Source of the DNA: Robiginitalea sp. SC105
GTDB lineage: Bacteria > Bacteroidota > Bacteroidia > Flavobacteriales > Flavobacteriaceae
Direction of reading: 5' to 3'
Length of the DNA: 64,000 nt
Assembly (NCBI RefSeq): GCF_014243345.1
Contig: NZ_JACLZF010000002.1
Coordinates: forward strand, 434,001-498,000
The notes beneath the pieces are model-generated. The model made no database searches. It was not told where the DNA came from and worked only from the letters and a program-made list of their open reading frames with translations. Positions 34,498 to 41,990 of this stretch are shown here, in pieces. The translations under genes and the position numbers were made by a program. How positions within the stretch are numbered: the stretch's first letter is position 1; every line of letters starts with the position of its first letter.

Positions 34498-35961
34498 ATG
34501 ATCCCACTGATGATTCCGAATTCTAAAACCGTACTGCCTCAAATCCGTTTGCTCAGAACCCGCTTGCCACAGGTCGCCTGTTTGCTTCTTGCCTGTATGG
34601 GCCTCCACGGCCAGGAGCAGGATGCCGAGGTAATCCGCAAAATCTACGAAACCTCCCTGAGCCAGGGGAGGTCGTATGAATGGCTGAACCACCTGTCCAA
34701 CCAGATTGGCGGGAGGCTCTCTGGGTCCGTACAGGCTCAGCAGGCTGTGGAATACACCAAAAAGGAGCTTGAAGGCCTCGGCCTGGACCGGGTATGGCTG
34801 CAACCGGTCATGGTCCCCAAATGGGTGCGGGGCACCGCGGAGTTCGCCTATATCGAAAGCGAACCCGGCAATACCAACAATGTCCCGGTCTGTGCCCTGG
34901 GCGGCTCGGTGGCCACGCCGGTCGGAGGGATCAAGGCCGGGGTGGTCGAAGTGCAGGGTATCGCAGAATTGCAGGAACTCCCCAGGGAGGAGGTAGCCGG
35001 CAAGATCGTATTTTTCAACCGCCCGATGGAGGCCACCCTGATCAATACCTTCGAGGCCTACGGGGGTTGCGTGGACCAGCGCCATGGCGGCGCAGCGGCG
35101 GCCGCCCGATTGGGTGCTGTCGGGGTCATCGTCCGTTCCATGAACCTCCGGCTGGATGATTTTCCCCATACCGGTTCCATGAGCTACGGCGACCTTCCCG
35201 CTTCCCAGCATATCCCGGCTGCGGCCATCAGCACGAATGGGGCTGAATTGCTCAGCACCACGCTGAAACTCAACCCGCAGATCAAATTCTATTTCCGGCA
35301 AAACTGCCGGCAAATGGCGGACGTCCTTTCCTACAATGTAATCGGCGAGATCCGCGGCAGCGAGAATCCCGAACAAATCATGGTAGTCGGGGGGCACCTG
35401 GATTCCTGGGACCTGGGGGATGGCTCCCACGATGACGGCGCTGGATGCGTGCAGAGCATGGAAGTCCTGCGCCTTTTGAAAACCACGGGCTACCGGCCCC
35501 GGCGCACCTTGCGGGTGGTCCTCTTTATGAACGAGGAAAACGGAATGCGCGGCGGCACGAAATACGCTCAGGAAGCCCTTACCAGCGGGGAAGAGCATGT
35601 TTTTGCCCTGGAGAGCGATTCAGGTGGGTTTACCCCCAGGGGTTTCTCCTTTGACTGTACTCCCGAGGCCTTTGAAAAAATCATGGAATGGAAACCGCTG
35701 TTCGAACCCTACCTGGTCCACCACTTTACGCGGGGCGGAAGCGGGGCGGACATCGGGCCTTTAAAACCCCAGGGCCTGGTACTGGCCGGACTCCGGCCGG
35801 ACTCCCAGCGCTATTTCGACTACCACCACGCCGAGAATGACACCTTCGATGCCATCAACCGCCGCGAACTGGAGCTTGGAGCGGCGACCATGGCCTCTTT
35901 GGTCTATCTCTACGACCGGTATGGGCTGCCCGATCAGCCCGCCCGGGAAGGCGGCCGGTAA
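34498..35961 (+). CDS. Secreted M28 family metallopeptidase with PA domain
   Basis: 487 residues with an N-terminal signal (hydrophobic stretch ending ACMGLHGQ). A PA-type insert lies at about 140-270, then the M28 zinc site: GGHLDSWDLGDGSHDDGAG (His and bridging Asp), FMNEENGMRGG (catalytic Glu), ESDSGGF and DYHHAENDTFD. Such enzymes cut N-terminal residues from peptides in the periplasm or outside. Follows ppk2 closely, but the functional link is not obvious. Confidence 0.92.
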   Translation: MIPLMIPNSKTVLPQIRLLRTRLPQVACLLLACMGLHGQEQDAEVIRKIYETSLSQGRSYEWLNHLSNQIGGRLSGSVQAQQAVEYTKKELEGLGLDRVWLQPVMVPKWVRGTAEFAYIESEPGNTNNVPVCALGGSVATPVGGIKAGVVEVQGIAELQELPREEVAGKIVFFNRPMEATLINTFEAYGGCVDQRHGGAAAAARLGAVGVIVRSMNLRLDDFPHTGSMSYGDLPASQHIPAAAISTNGAELLSTTLKLNPQIKFYFRQNCRQMADVLSYNVIGEIRGSENPEQIMVVGGHLDSWDLGDGSHDDGAGCVQSMEVLRLLKTTGYRPRRTLRVVLFMNEENGMRGGTKYAQEALTSGEEHVFALESDSGGFTPRGFSFDCTPEAFEKIMEWKPLFEPYLVHHFTRGGSGADIGPLKPQGLVLAGLRPDSQRYFDYHHAENDTFDAINRRELELGAATMASLVYLYDRYGLPDQPAREGGR

Positions 35962-35988
35962 AACAGGGGCCTGCTGGGGTGAAATCCT

Positions 35989-35996
35989 TATCTTTG
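35989..35996 (+). promoter_or_regulatory. -7 box of the cyclophilin-FKBP gene
   Basis: TATCTTTG fits TAnnTTTG and lies 20 bases before ATG 36017. Confidence 0.45.
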
Positions 35997-36016
35997 CGGC
36001 CTAAAACCACATACCC

Positions 36017-36949
36017 ATGCAGGAAGGCATCTACGCAAAATTTACTACGAGCGCGGGGGAAATCCTCGTCAGGCTCACCTATGAGAAAACCCCTGGTACA
36101 GTCGGCAACTTCGTGGCCCTGGCCGAAGGAAACCAGCCCAACAAAGTAACTCCCGAAGGCAAGCCGTATTACGACGGGCTCAAATTCCACCGGGTGATCC
36201 CGGATTTCATGATTCAGGGCGGATGCCCGACCGGAACGGGTACCGGCGATCCGGGGTATAAATTCGATGACGAATTCCACCCGGATCTCAAGCACAACCA
36301 ACCCGGCGTGTTATCTATGGCCAATGCAGGCCCGGGGACCAACGGCAGCCAGTTTTTTATCACCCATGTCCCGACCCCCTGGCTGGATGGTAAGCATACT
36401 GTTTTTGGCCATGTGGCTTCCGGGCAGGAGGTGGTGGATGCTATCGCCCAGGGGGATCGCATAGAGTCACTGGAGATTGTCCGGGTGGGAGAGAAGGCAA
36501 AGGGCTGGGACGCGCCTGCCGCCTTTGTGGCGTTTCGGGAATCCGCAGCGGATCGGGAGCGCAAGGCCCGGGAAGCCATGGAGGCCCAAATGGAAAAATT
36601 CTCCGAAGGCTTTAAAAGCACCGAAAGCGGGCTGAGGTATAAAATGCTCGAATCCGGCAAGGGCCAGCGGCCGGAAAAGGGCGACCGGGTAGCTGTTCAT
36701 TACGAGGGAAGCCTTTTGGACGGGACGGTTTTCGACAGTTCCGTCCGCCGGGGGGATCCCATCGAATTCCTTCTGGGCGAAGGGCAGGTCATCCCGGGCT
36801 GGGACGAAGGCATCCAGCTCCTGAGGGTGGGCGACAAGGCCCGCCTGCTGATACCGGCCAGCCTCGCTTATGGTTCCCGGGGCGCCGGGGGAGTCATCCC
36901 ACCGGATGCACCCCTGCTCTTTGATGTGGAACTCGTGGCGATTCGCTGA
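36017..36949 (+). CDS. Cyclophilin-FKBP fusion peptidyl-prolyl isomerase
   Basis: 310 residues joining two unrelated proline isomerases. Residues 1-155 are a cyclophilin ([49 protein letters not shown]). A charged helical linker (about 170-200) leads to an FKBP domain (about 205-310) with [35 protein letters not shown] and [20 protein letters not shown]. Active-site residues look intact in both. There is no signal peptide, so it is cytoplasmic. A terminator follows. Confidence 0.95.
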   Translation: MQEGIYAKFTTSAGEILVRLTYEKTPGTVGNFVALAEGNQPNKVTPEGKPYYDGLKFHRVIPDFMIQGGCPTGTGTGDPGYKFDDEFHPDLKHNQPGVLSMANAGPGTNGSQFFITHVPTPWLDGKHTVFGHVASGQEVVDAIAQGDRIESLEIVRVGEKAKGWDAPAAFVAFRESAADRERKAREAMEAQMEKFSEGFKSTESGLRYKMLESGKGQRPEKGDRVAVHYEGSLLDGTVFDSSVRRGDPIEFLLGEGQVIPGWDEGIQLLRVGDKARLLIPASLAYGSRGAGGVIPPDAPLLFDVELVAIR

Positions 36950-36964
36950 AAAGGACAAAAGAAC

Positions 36965-37020
36965 AAAGGATGGCCCCCGGGGAGTATCAGGTACTCTGTT
37001 GAGGGCCATCCTTTTCTTTT
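36965..37020. terminator. Terminator between the isomerase and peroxiredoxin genes
   Basis: AAAGGATGGCCC (36965-36976) pairs with GGGCCATCCTTT (37003-37014), with an inner GAGTA/TACTC stem, then TCTTTT. The A-rich left flank allows use from both convergent genes. Confidence 0.85.
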
Positions 37021-37056
37021 TTAGGGATTGGCATGTTTGTCCCGGACTCCTTGCGG

Positions 37057-37695
37057 TCAGGCCGTGGGATCGGGCGTCAGGCGCAGGTAGGGTTTTACTT
37101 CCTTTACCCCCTTGGTAAAGATCTTTTTGGCTTCCTCCGTGGGGATGGAGGGACTAACGACCACCTCCTGTCCGTGTTCCCAGTTGGCCGGCGTGGCCAC
37201 CTTGTGGTATGCGGTGAGCTGCAGGGAATCGATGACCCGGAGCAATTCGTAAAAATTCCGGCCGGTGGATGCGGGGTAGGTAAGGGTAAGCTTGATTGTT
37301 TTGTCCGGCCCGATGACATAGACCGAACGGACGGTCAGCGTATCGTTGGCCTTGGGGTGTATCATGTCATAGAGGTCTGAAACCTTGCGGTCCTCGTCCG
37401 CCACAATCGGAAAATTCACCGTGGTATGCTGGGTTTCATTAATGTCCTTGATCCACTTTTTATGGGATTCGGCACCGTCCACGCTCAGGGCGATCATTTT
37501 AACGTTCCGCTTGTCGAATTCATCCTTGAATTTGGCAGCGGTACCGAGTTCCGTAGTGCATACCGGCGTGAAATCTGCGGGGTGGGAAAAGAGAATCCCC
37601 CAGCTGTCGCCGAGATAATCGTAAAAATTTAAGGTTCCCATAGAGGTTTCCGCCGTAAAGTCAGGTGCGGTATCTCCTAATCTGAGTGTTGCCAT
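37057..37695 (-). CDS. 1-Cys peroxiredoxin (Prx6 type)
   Basis: Reduces peroxides. 212 residues with the peroxidatic Cys46 in HPADFTPVCTTELG; no other Cys is present, so it must be recycled by a separate thiol. The long C-terminal extension (WEHGQEVVVSPSIP ... VKPYLRLT) is characteristic of the Prx6 branch. A strong AT-rich leader precedes the start. Convergent with the PPIase gene. Confidence 0.95.
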   Translation of the reverse strand: MATLRLGDTAPDFTAETSMGTLNFYDYLGDSWGILFSHPADFTPVCTTELGTAAKFKDEFDKRNVKMIALSVDGAESHKKWIKDINETQHTTVNFPIVADEDRKVSDLYDMIHPKANDTLTVRSVYVIGPDKTIKLTLTYPASTGRNFYELLRVIDSLQLTAYHKVATPANWEHGQEVVVSPSIPTEEAKKIFTKGVKEVKPYLRLTPDPTA

Positions 37696-37866
37696 TTTGG
37701 TGGTGTTTTTATATTACTATTACTCCTATAAAATTAGTAGATTAATAGTGTTTCCACCCTTGCACAGGGGTTAAAGTTCTATTAAATTTAGTATTTCAAA
37801 CGCGTTTTCCGGCTGGCAGACCACCCAAACGGCAAGTCAGGGGATAAATGATCAAACAAAGAAGCT

Positions 37867-38409
37867 ATGACAGAGCAGGAACTGGAATCACTGCGTTACC
37901 CGATCGGCCATTTCACCACCCACGACGCCATCAGTGACCGGCAACTTTCGGATTGGATTGCAGAACTCGAAGCGCTGCCGACCAAACTCCGGGACCTGGT
38001 CTCCCGCCTTACCGAGGCCCAGCTGGAAACCCCGTACCGCACCGGAGGCTGGACCGTCCGTCAGGTCGTCCACCACCTTGCCGACAGCCACCACAACAGT
38101 TATATCCGCTTCAAGTGGGGGCTTACCGAAGATGCCCCGACCATCAAGGCGTATGACGAAAAGGCCTGGGCGGCCCTTTTCGATTCCCGAACCGCACCCA
38201 TCGGTCCCTCCCTGGACCATCTGCAAGCCGTTCATGCCAAACTGGTTTACCTGCTCAGGGGCCTGGATCGCAAGGACCTGCAGCGCACATTTGTGCACCC
38301 GGATACTGGGATACCCACTACCCTGGAAGAAAATGTGGGTCGCTATGCCTGGCACGGCAACCACCATTTTGCCCATATTGAAAGCCTGATCCGGCGAAAT
38401 TCCTGGTGA
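37867..38409 (+). CDS. DinB-like metal-dependent hydrolase (YfiT family)
   Basis: 180 residues, four-helix DinB/YfiT fold. Metal-ligand histidines are in VVHHLADSHHNSY and in the C-terminal YAWHGNHHFAHIESL. N-terminal LRYPIGHF is typical of YfiT (BstA-like) proteins. Members bind Ni/Zn and some transfer low-molecular thiols; the exact reaction here is unknown. Convergent with the GNAT gene, 7 bases apart. Confidence 0.9.
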   Translation: MTEQELESLRYPIGHFTTHDAISDRQLSDWIAELEALPTKLRDLVSRLTEAQLETPYRTGGWTVRQVVHHLADSHHNSYIRFKWGLTEDAPTIKAYDEKAWAALFDSRTAPIGPSLDHLQAVHAKLVYLLRGLDRKDLQRTFVHPDTGIPTTLEENVGRYAWHGNHHFAHIESLIRRNSW

Positions 38410-38416
38410 GAGGCCC

Positions 38417-38980
38417 TCAGAGGTCCTGCCCCATCGTCCACATCGGCTTTTGCGCGGGGAGCACTTCGGGATAGGGGATGGTCGATTCCCCGAGGATGCG
38501 GAAGCCTTCCTTTTGATAAAATCGCAAGGCCGGCCCCTTTTGCATGGCCTTGAGCCAGACCCCCGATTTTGCCGATTGACGCGCAAATTCCCGGACCGCC
38601 CCCAGGACGGCAGACCCGATCCCCTGTCCTGTAAACGCCCTGATCAGATACACCTTGTCGATGAAGAGGGATTTTCCCTCGTGGAAGCCGGGGTATTCTT
38701 TATCCGTGCTGATGACGCAGATGCCTGCCACCCCGGAAGCGGTTTTAACAAGCCAGTGCCGGTAGGCCGGGTTTGCGAGTTCCCCGAGGACCACCCCGGG
38801 GACCAGGTTGCGGCCCAGATAGGGTTCGGGGTCACCCCCGGGCCAAAGGTGGCAGTAGTGGTCTGTGTATGCCCGGCGGCCGGCTTCGAGAAAAACGGGG
38901 AGGGTTTTCCGTTCAAGGGGTTCCAGGAGGAGGCCATCGGGGGTGAGCGGCACGTTCCCGTGCGATTTTAGGGGGGACAT
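38417..38980 (-). CDS. GNAT family N-acetyltransferase
   Basis: 187 residues. The acetyl-CoA loop is LIRAFTGQGIGSAVLGAV (R/Q-x-x-G-x-G/A), preceded by strand SLFIDKVYL and followed by KSGVWLKAMQKGPALRFYQKEGFRILGE, the usual GNAT C-terminus. Substrate unknown. It is read just after the thioredoxin-like gene on the same strand with a 6-base gap, so likely cotranscribed. Confidence 0.88.
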   Translation of the reverse strand: MSPLKSHGNVPLTPDGLLLEPLERKTLPVFLEAGRRAYTDHYCHLWPGGDPEPYLGRNLVPGVVLGELANPAYRHWLVKTASGVAGICVISTDKEYPGFHEGKSLFIDKVYLIRAFTGQGIGSAVLGAVREFARQSAKSGVWLKAMQKGPALRFYQKEGFRILGESTIPYPEVLPAQKPMWTMGQDL

Positions 38981-38986
38981 CGGATG

Positions 38987-39550
38987 TCAGGGATTCACCT
39001 TCCACTTAATATTACAGCCAATGCTGGGCTTCTGCTCAGGGGGGATCGGCTCCCCTTTCAGCAGCAGGCGGATGGCACCCTCCAGGTCCTCCCCGCTTAC
39101 GGGTATGCCATTGCCCGGGCGGGAATCGTCGAGTTGTCCGCGGTAAACGAGTTCAAGTTTGTCGTTGAAAAGGTAGAAATCCGGGGTACAGGCAGCGTCG
39201 TATTGCCGTGCCACCTCCTGGGTTTCATCGTACAGGTAGGGAAACGGATAGCCTTCCCTCCGTGCGGTTTCCTTCATTTTGGCAGGGCTGTCGTCCGGAT
39301 AGTTGGCTACATCATTGCTGGAAACGGCGATAAAGGAAACCCCCCTGGGCATGTAATCCCCGGCGAGGCGGACCAGTTCGCTGTTGACATGTTTGACGAA
39401 CGGGCAATGGTTGCAAATGAACATGATCAGGGTGCCCTTTGATCCGCGTAGTTCCTGCAGGTCCCTGTCGCCGCCGGAAACCGTGTCCGGCAGGATGAAT
39501 CCGGGAGCCCGGGTGCCCAGGGGAAGCATATTACTGGGAGTACGTGCCAT
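38987..39550 (-). CDS. Thioredoxin-like AhpC/TSA family protein
   Basis: 187 residues with the redox motif CNHC at 46-49 in MFICNHCPFVKHVN and a conserved YDAACTPDFYLF cis-Pro segment. No signal peptide is apparent. This group of redoxin-domain proteins is common in bacteria and lacks a defined partner. MARTPSNMLPLG is the probable start. It is followed by the GNAT gene. Confidence 0.9.
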   Translation of the reverse strand: MARTPSNMLPLGTRAPGFILPDTVSGGDRDLQELRGSKGTLIMFICNHCPFVKHVNSELVRLAGDYMPRGVSFIAVSSNDVANYPDDSPAKMKETARREGYPFPYLYDETQEVARQYDAACTPDFYLFNDKLELVYRGQLDDSRPGNGIPVSGEDLEGAIRLLLKGEPIPPEQKPSIGCNIKWKVNP

Positions 39551-39667
39551 TTTTCAACTTTTTTATGGACTTGTAAAGGTATGAAATAACTTGTTTTTTA
39601 GCGGGAGACTGAGTATCTTCTTTGGAAGAGACCCACAGCGGAATCATAACGCCTAATCCAGTACAAA

Positions 39668-39979
39668 GTGAAGCAGAAACAAGCATACGACACCCTTTCA
39701 GAAGCCATCGAGGACCTGCAAAAGCAGGGGTACACCGAGAACCTGAATTACTGTGATTCGGGTCTGGAGAACAAGCGGAAATCCTGCGTTTACCCGGCAT
39801 CCGAGCTGGACGTCAACCATTTTTACCGTTTCGAGGGGGAAACCAACCCGGGGGACAATACCATCCTGTATGCCATCGAGACCTCCGATGGTCATAAAGG
39901 CCTGTTGGTGGATGCGTATGGAGCATACGCCGGGAATATCCCAAGGGACATCGTTCAAAAGCTACGGATCGTCCGCTGA
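39668..39979 (+). CDS. Small conserved protein of unknown function
   Basis: 103 residues from GTG 39668; no ATG is available. N-terminal MKQKQAYDTLSEAIEDLQKQGY is helical; then ELDVNHFYRFEGETNPGDNTILYAIET and a GLLVDAYGAYAGNI strand pair. I recall similar flavobacterial proteins mislabelled phosphoribosylpyrophosphate synthetase; nothing here supports that activity. Divergent from the thioredoxin-like gene, with the SBF transporter starting 9 bases downstream. Confidence 0.75.
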   Translation: MKQKQAYDTLSEAIEDLQKQGYTENLNYCDSGLENKRKSCVYPASELDVNHFYRFEGETNPGDNTILYAIETSDGHKGLLVDAYGAYAGNIPRDIVQKLRIVR

Positions 39980-39988
39980 TACCGATTG

Positions 39989-40906
39989 ATGGAATCCCGC
40001 ATCGATCAGCTTCAAATCGCCTTTGACAGCGAAAGCCTCTGGGTTCTGAACACTGCCCTGGCCCTGGTGATGTTCGGAATCGCCCTGGATATCCGGCTAT
40101 CCGGGTTCCGATCGCTCCTGAAATCCCCCAGGTCCCTGCTGGCTGGAATCGGTTGCCAATTTTTCCTCCTACCCTTCCTGACGTTCCTATTGGTCATGTG
40201 GCTGCAGCCACAGCCCAGTTTTGCCTTGGGGATGATCCTTGTGGCAGCCTGTCCCGGCGGAAACGTCTCCAATTTTATGACCCACCTGTCCCGGGGGAAT
40301 ACGGAGCTTTCCGTATGCCTGACCGCCATCGCCACCTTGTTGGCAGTGGTAATGACCCCCATGAATTTTGCCTTCTGGGGCGGGAATTACGCCCCGGCAA
40401 GTCGCTTACTGCAGCAGGTACACATCGATCCCTTCGAAATGGTCCGCCTGGTGGCCTTTATCCTGGCCATTCCCCTGTTGGCAGGTATGGGTCTTAGGAG
40501 GATAAGACCCCGCCTGGCAGCGTCCCTTTCTCCTTTCTTCAAAGTGGCGTCCCTTATGTTTTTTGTCGTGCTGGTACTCCTGGCCATCTGGAAAGACCGG
40601 GAGGTATTTGCCGAAGCAATCGGGTGGGTTTTCGGCATTGTCCTGCTGCACAACCTGCTGGCGTTGTGTACCGGTTACCTGACGGGGAGGGCATTCGGCG
40701 TCCCTGAGGCCGACACCCGGACACTTACTCTGGAAACGGGTATTCAGAATTCGGGTTTGGGCCTCCTGCTGATTTTTACTTTTTTTGGGGGGATGGGAGG
40801 CATGGCCCTGGTGGCCGCCTGCTGGGGAATCTGGCACTTGATTTCCGGCCTTTTGCTGGCGGGGTATTGGGGCGCCCTCCGGACAAAGAAACACCATACG
40901 GTTTGA
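39989..40906 (+). CDS. Bile acid:sodium symporter (SBF) family transporter
   Basis: 305 residues, about nine to ten membrane helices. Family motifs are ACPGGNVSNFMTHLSRGN (a sodium-site segment) and LETGIQNSGLGL. Members carry organic anions or precursors with sodium; the substrate here is unknown. ATG 39989 is used rather than the TTG directly before it. Its stop overlaps the start of the acyltransferase gene (TTGA). Confidence 0.92.
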   Translation: MESRIDQLQIAFDSESLWVLNTALALVMFGIALDIRLSGFRSLLKSPRSLLAGIGCQFFLLPFLTFLLVMWLQPQPSFALGMILVAACPGGNVSNFMTHLSRGNTELSVCLTAIATLLAVVMTPMNFAFWGGNYAPASRLLQQVHIDPFEMVRLVAFILAIPLLAGMGLRRIRPRLAASLSPFFKVASLMFFVVLVLLAIWKDREVFAEAIGWVFGIVLLHNLLALCTGYLTGRAFGVPEADTRTLTLETGIQNSGLGLLLIFTFFGGMGGMALVAACWGIWHLISGLLLAGYWGALRTKKHHTV

Positions 40907-41946
40907 AAAAACTTTTCTATTCCCTGCTGAAACCCCTGATCCGGTTCGGATTTTTCTGTTATTACCAGGAAGTCCGAATGCACGGTATGGAGCAAATACC
41001 CGATGACCGCCCGGTCGTTTTCCTTCCAAACCACCAGAATGCATTGCTGGACCCATTGTTGATCGCAGCTTATATACGTGGTAGCCGTCCTTATTTCCTG
41101 ACCCGTTCCGATGTGTTCCGCGGCGGGGTCCTGGGCTGGATTTTTGATGCCTTGCGGATGATTCCCATTTACCGGCTACGGGACGGACGGGAGACCCTGA
41201 GCCGGAACCAGGAAATTTTTGACCGCTGCGCCTCCCTACTGGGCCGGGGGGAGCAATTGTTGCTGTTCCCGGAGGCCAACCATAACCTGCGCAGGCAGGT
41301 CCGTCCCCTGAGCAAGGGGTTCACCCGGATTGTGATCCATACGCTCCGACAAAATCCCGAAACCGATTTGGTGCTGTTACCTGTTGGGATCAATTACCAC
41401 CGGGCAGCCGGGTTCCCGGATCGGGTGGCCTTTTATTTTGACGCCCCAATACAGGCCCGTCCCTTCCTGTCGGCAGGGGATGCCAACGAAGTTCCCAGGG
41501 AAATGAAAAAAGCAGTGAGCCGGCGCCTCAGGAAGCTGACCACCCATATTCCACCGGAGCGCAATTATGAAGAAACCCTTGCAACCCTAGAATCGGGGTC
41601 GCCGGATTGGCTGCAGCCCGGCCCGGTCAATAAGGGCCTGCAGGGTGGGGACCTTTCCGGAATGCCCCGGATTCCGGGCAGGAGCGGAATCGGCTATCGC
41701 ATCTGGGAGTCAGCGGTCCGCCTGCTTAATTTCCCGGCCTGGATATTATGGCGTTGGATTGCGAGGAACAAGGTCTGGGAACCGGAATTCATGAGTACCT
41801 TCCGTTTCCTCTACGCCTTGCTGGCGTTTCCGGTCTACCTGGCACTGATCGCGCTGGCTATCCGGATTTCCGGTGCGGACCCCCTGTACTACTGGTCTCT
41901 TGCAGGCCTGTTCCTGTTCAACCTGGCCTATGTAAAATACCGCTGA
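40903..41946 (+). CDS. PlsC-type glycerophospholipid acyltransferase
   Basis: 347 residues. Acyltransferase motif I is NHQNALLDP near residue 45, motif III-like LLLFPEANHNL replaces the usual FPEGTRS, and the C-terminus carries one or two membrane helices (LLAFPVYLALIALAIRI, LAGLFLFNLAYV). It probably acylates lysophosphatidate or a related lipid at the inner membrane. The TTG at 40903 overlaps the stop of the SBF gene, and is better than extending into that gene. Confidence 0.87.
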   Translation: MKKLFYSLLKPLIRFGFFCYYQEVRMHGMEQIPDDRPVVFLPNHQNALLDPLLIAAYIRGSRPYFLTRSDVFRGGVLGWIFDALRMIPIYRLRDGRETLSRNQEIFDRCASLLGRGEQLLLFPEANHNLRRQVRPLSKGFTRIVIHTLRQNPETDLVLLPVGINYHRAAGFPDRVAFYFDAPIQARPFLSAGDANEVPREMKKAVSRRLRKLTTHIPPERNYEETLATLESGSPDWLQPGPVNKGLQGGDLSGMPRIPGRSGIGYRIWESAVRLLNFPAWILWRWIARNKVWEPEFMSTFRFLYALLAFPVYLALIALAIRISGADPLYYWSLAGLFLFNLAYVKYR

Positions 41947-41990
41947 CCACGGATGAACCTGCCTGTCCTCCAAGGGTACCCTTCTCCTGC

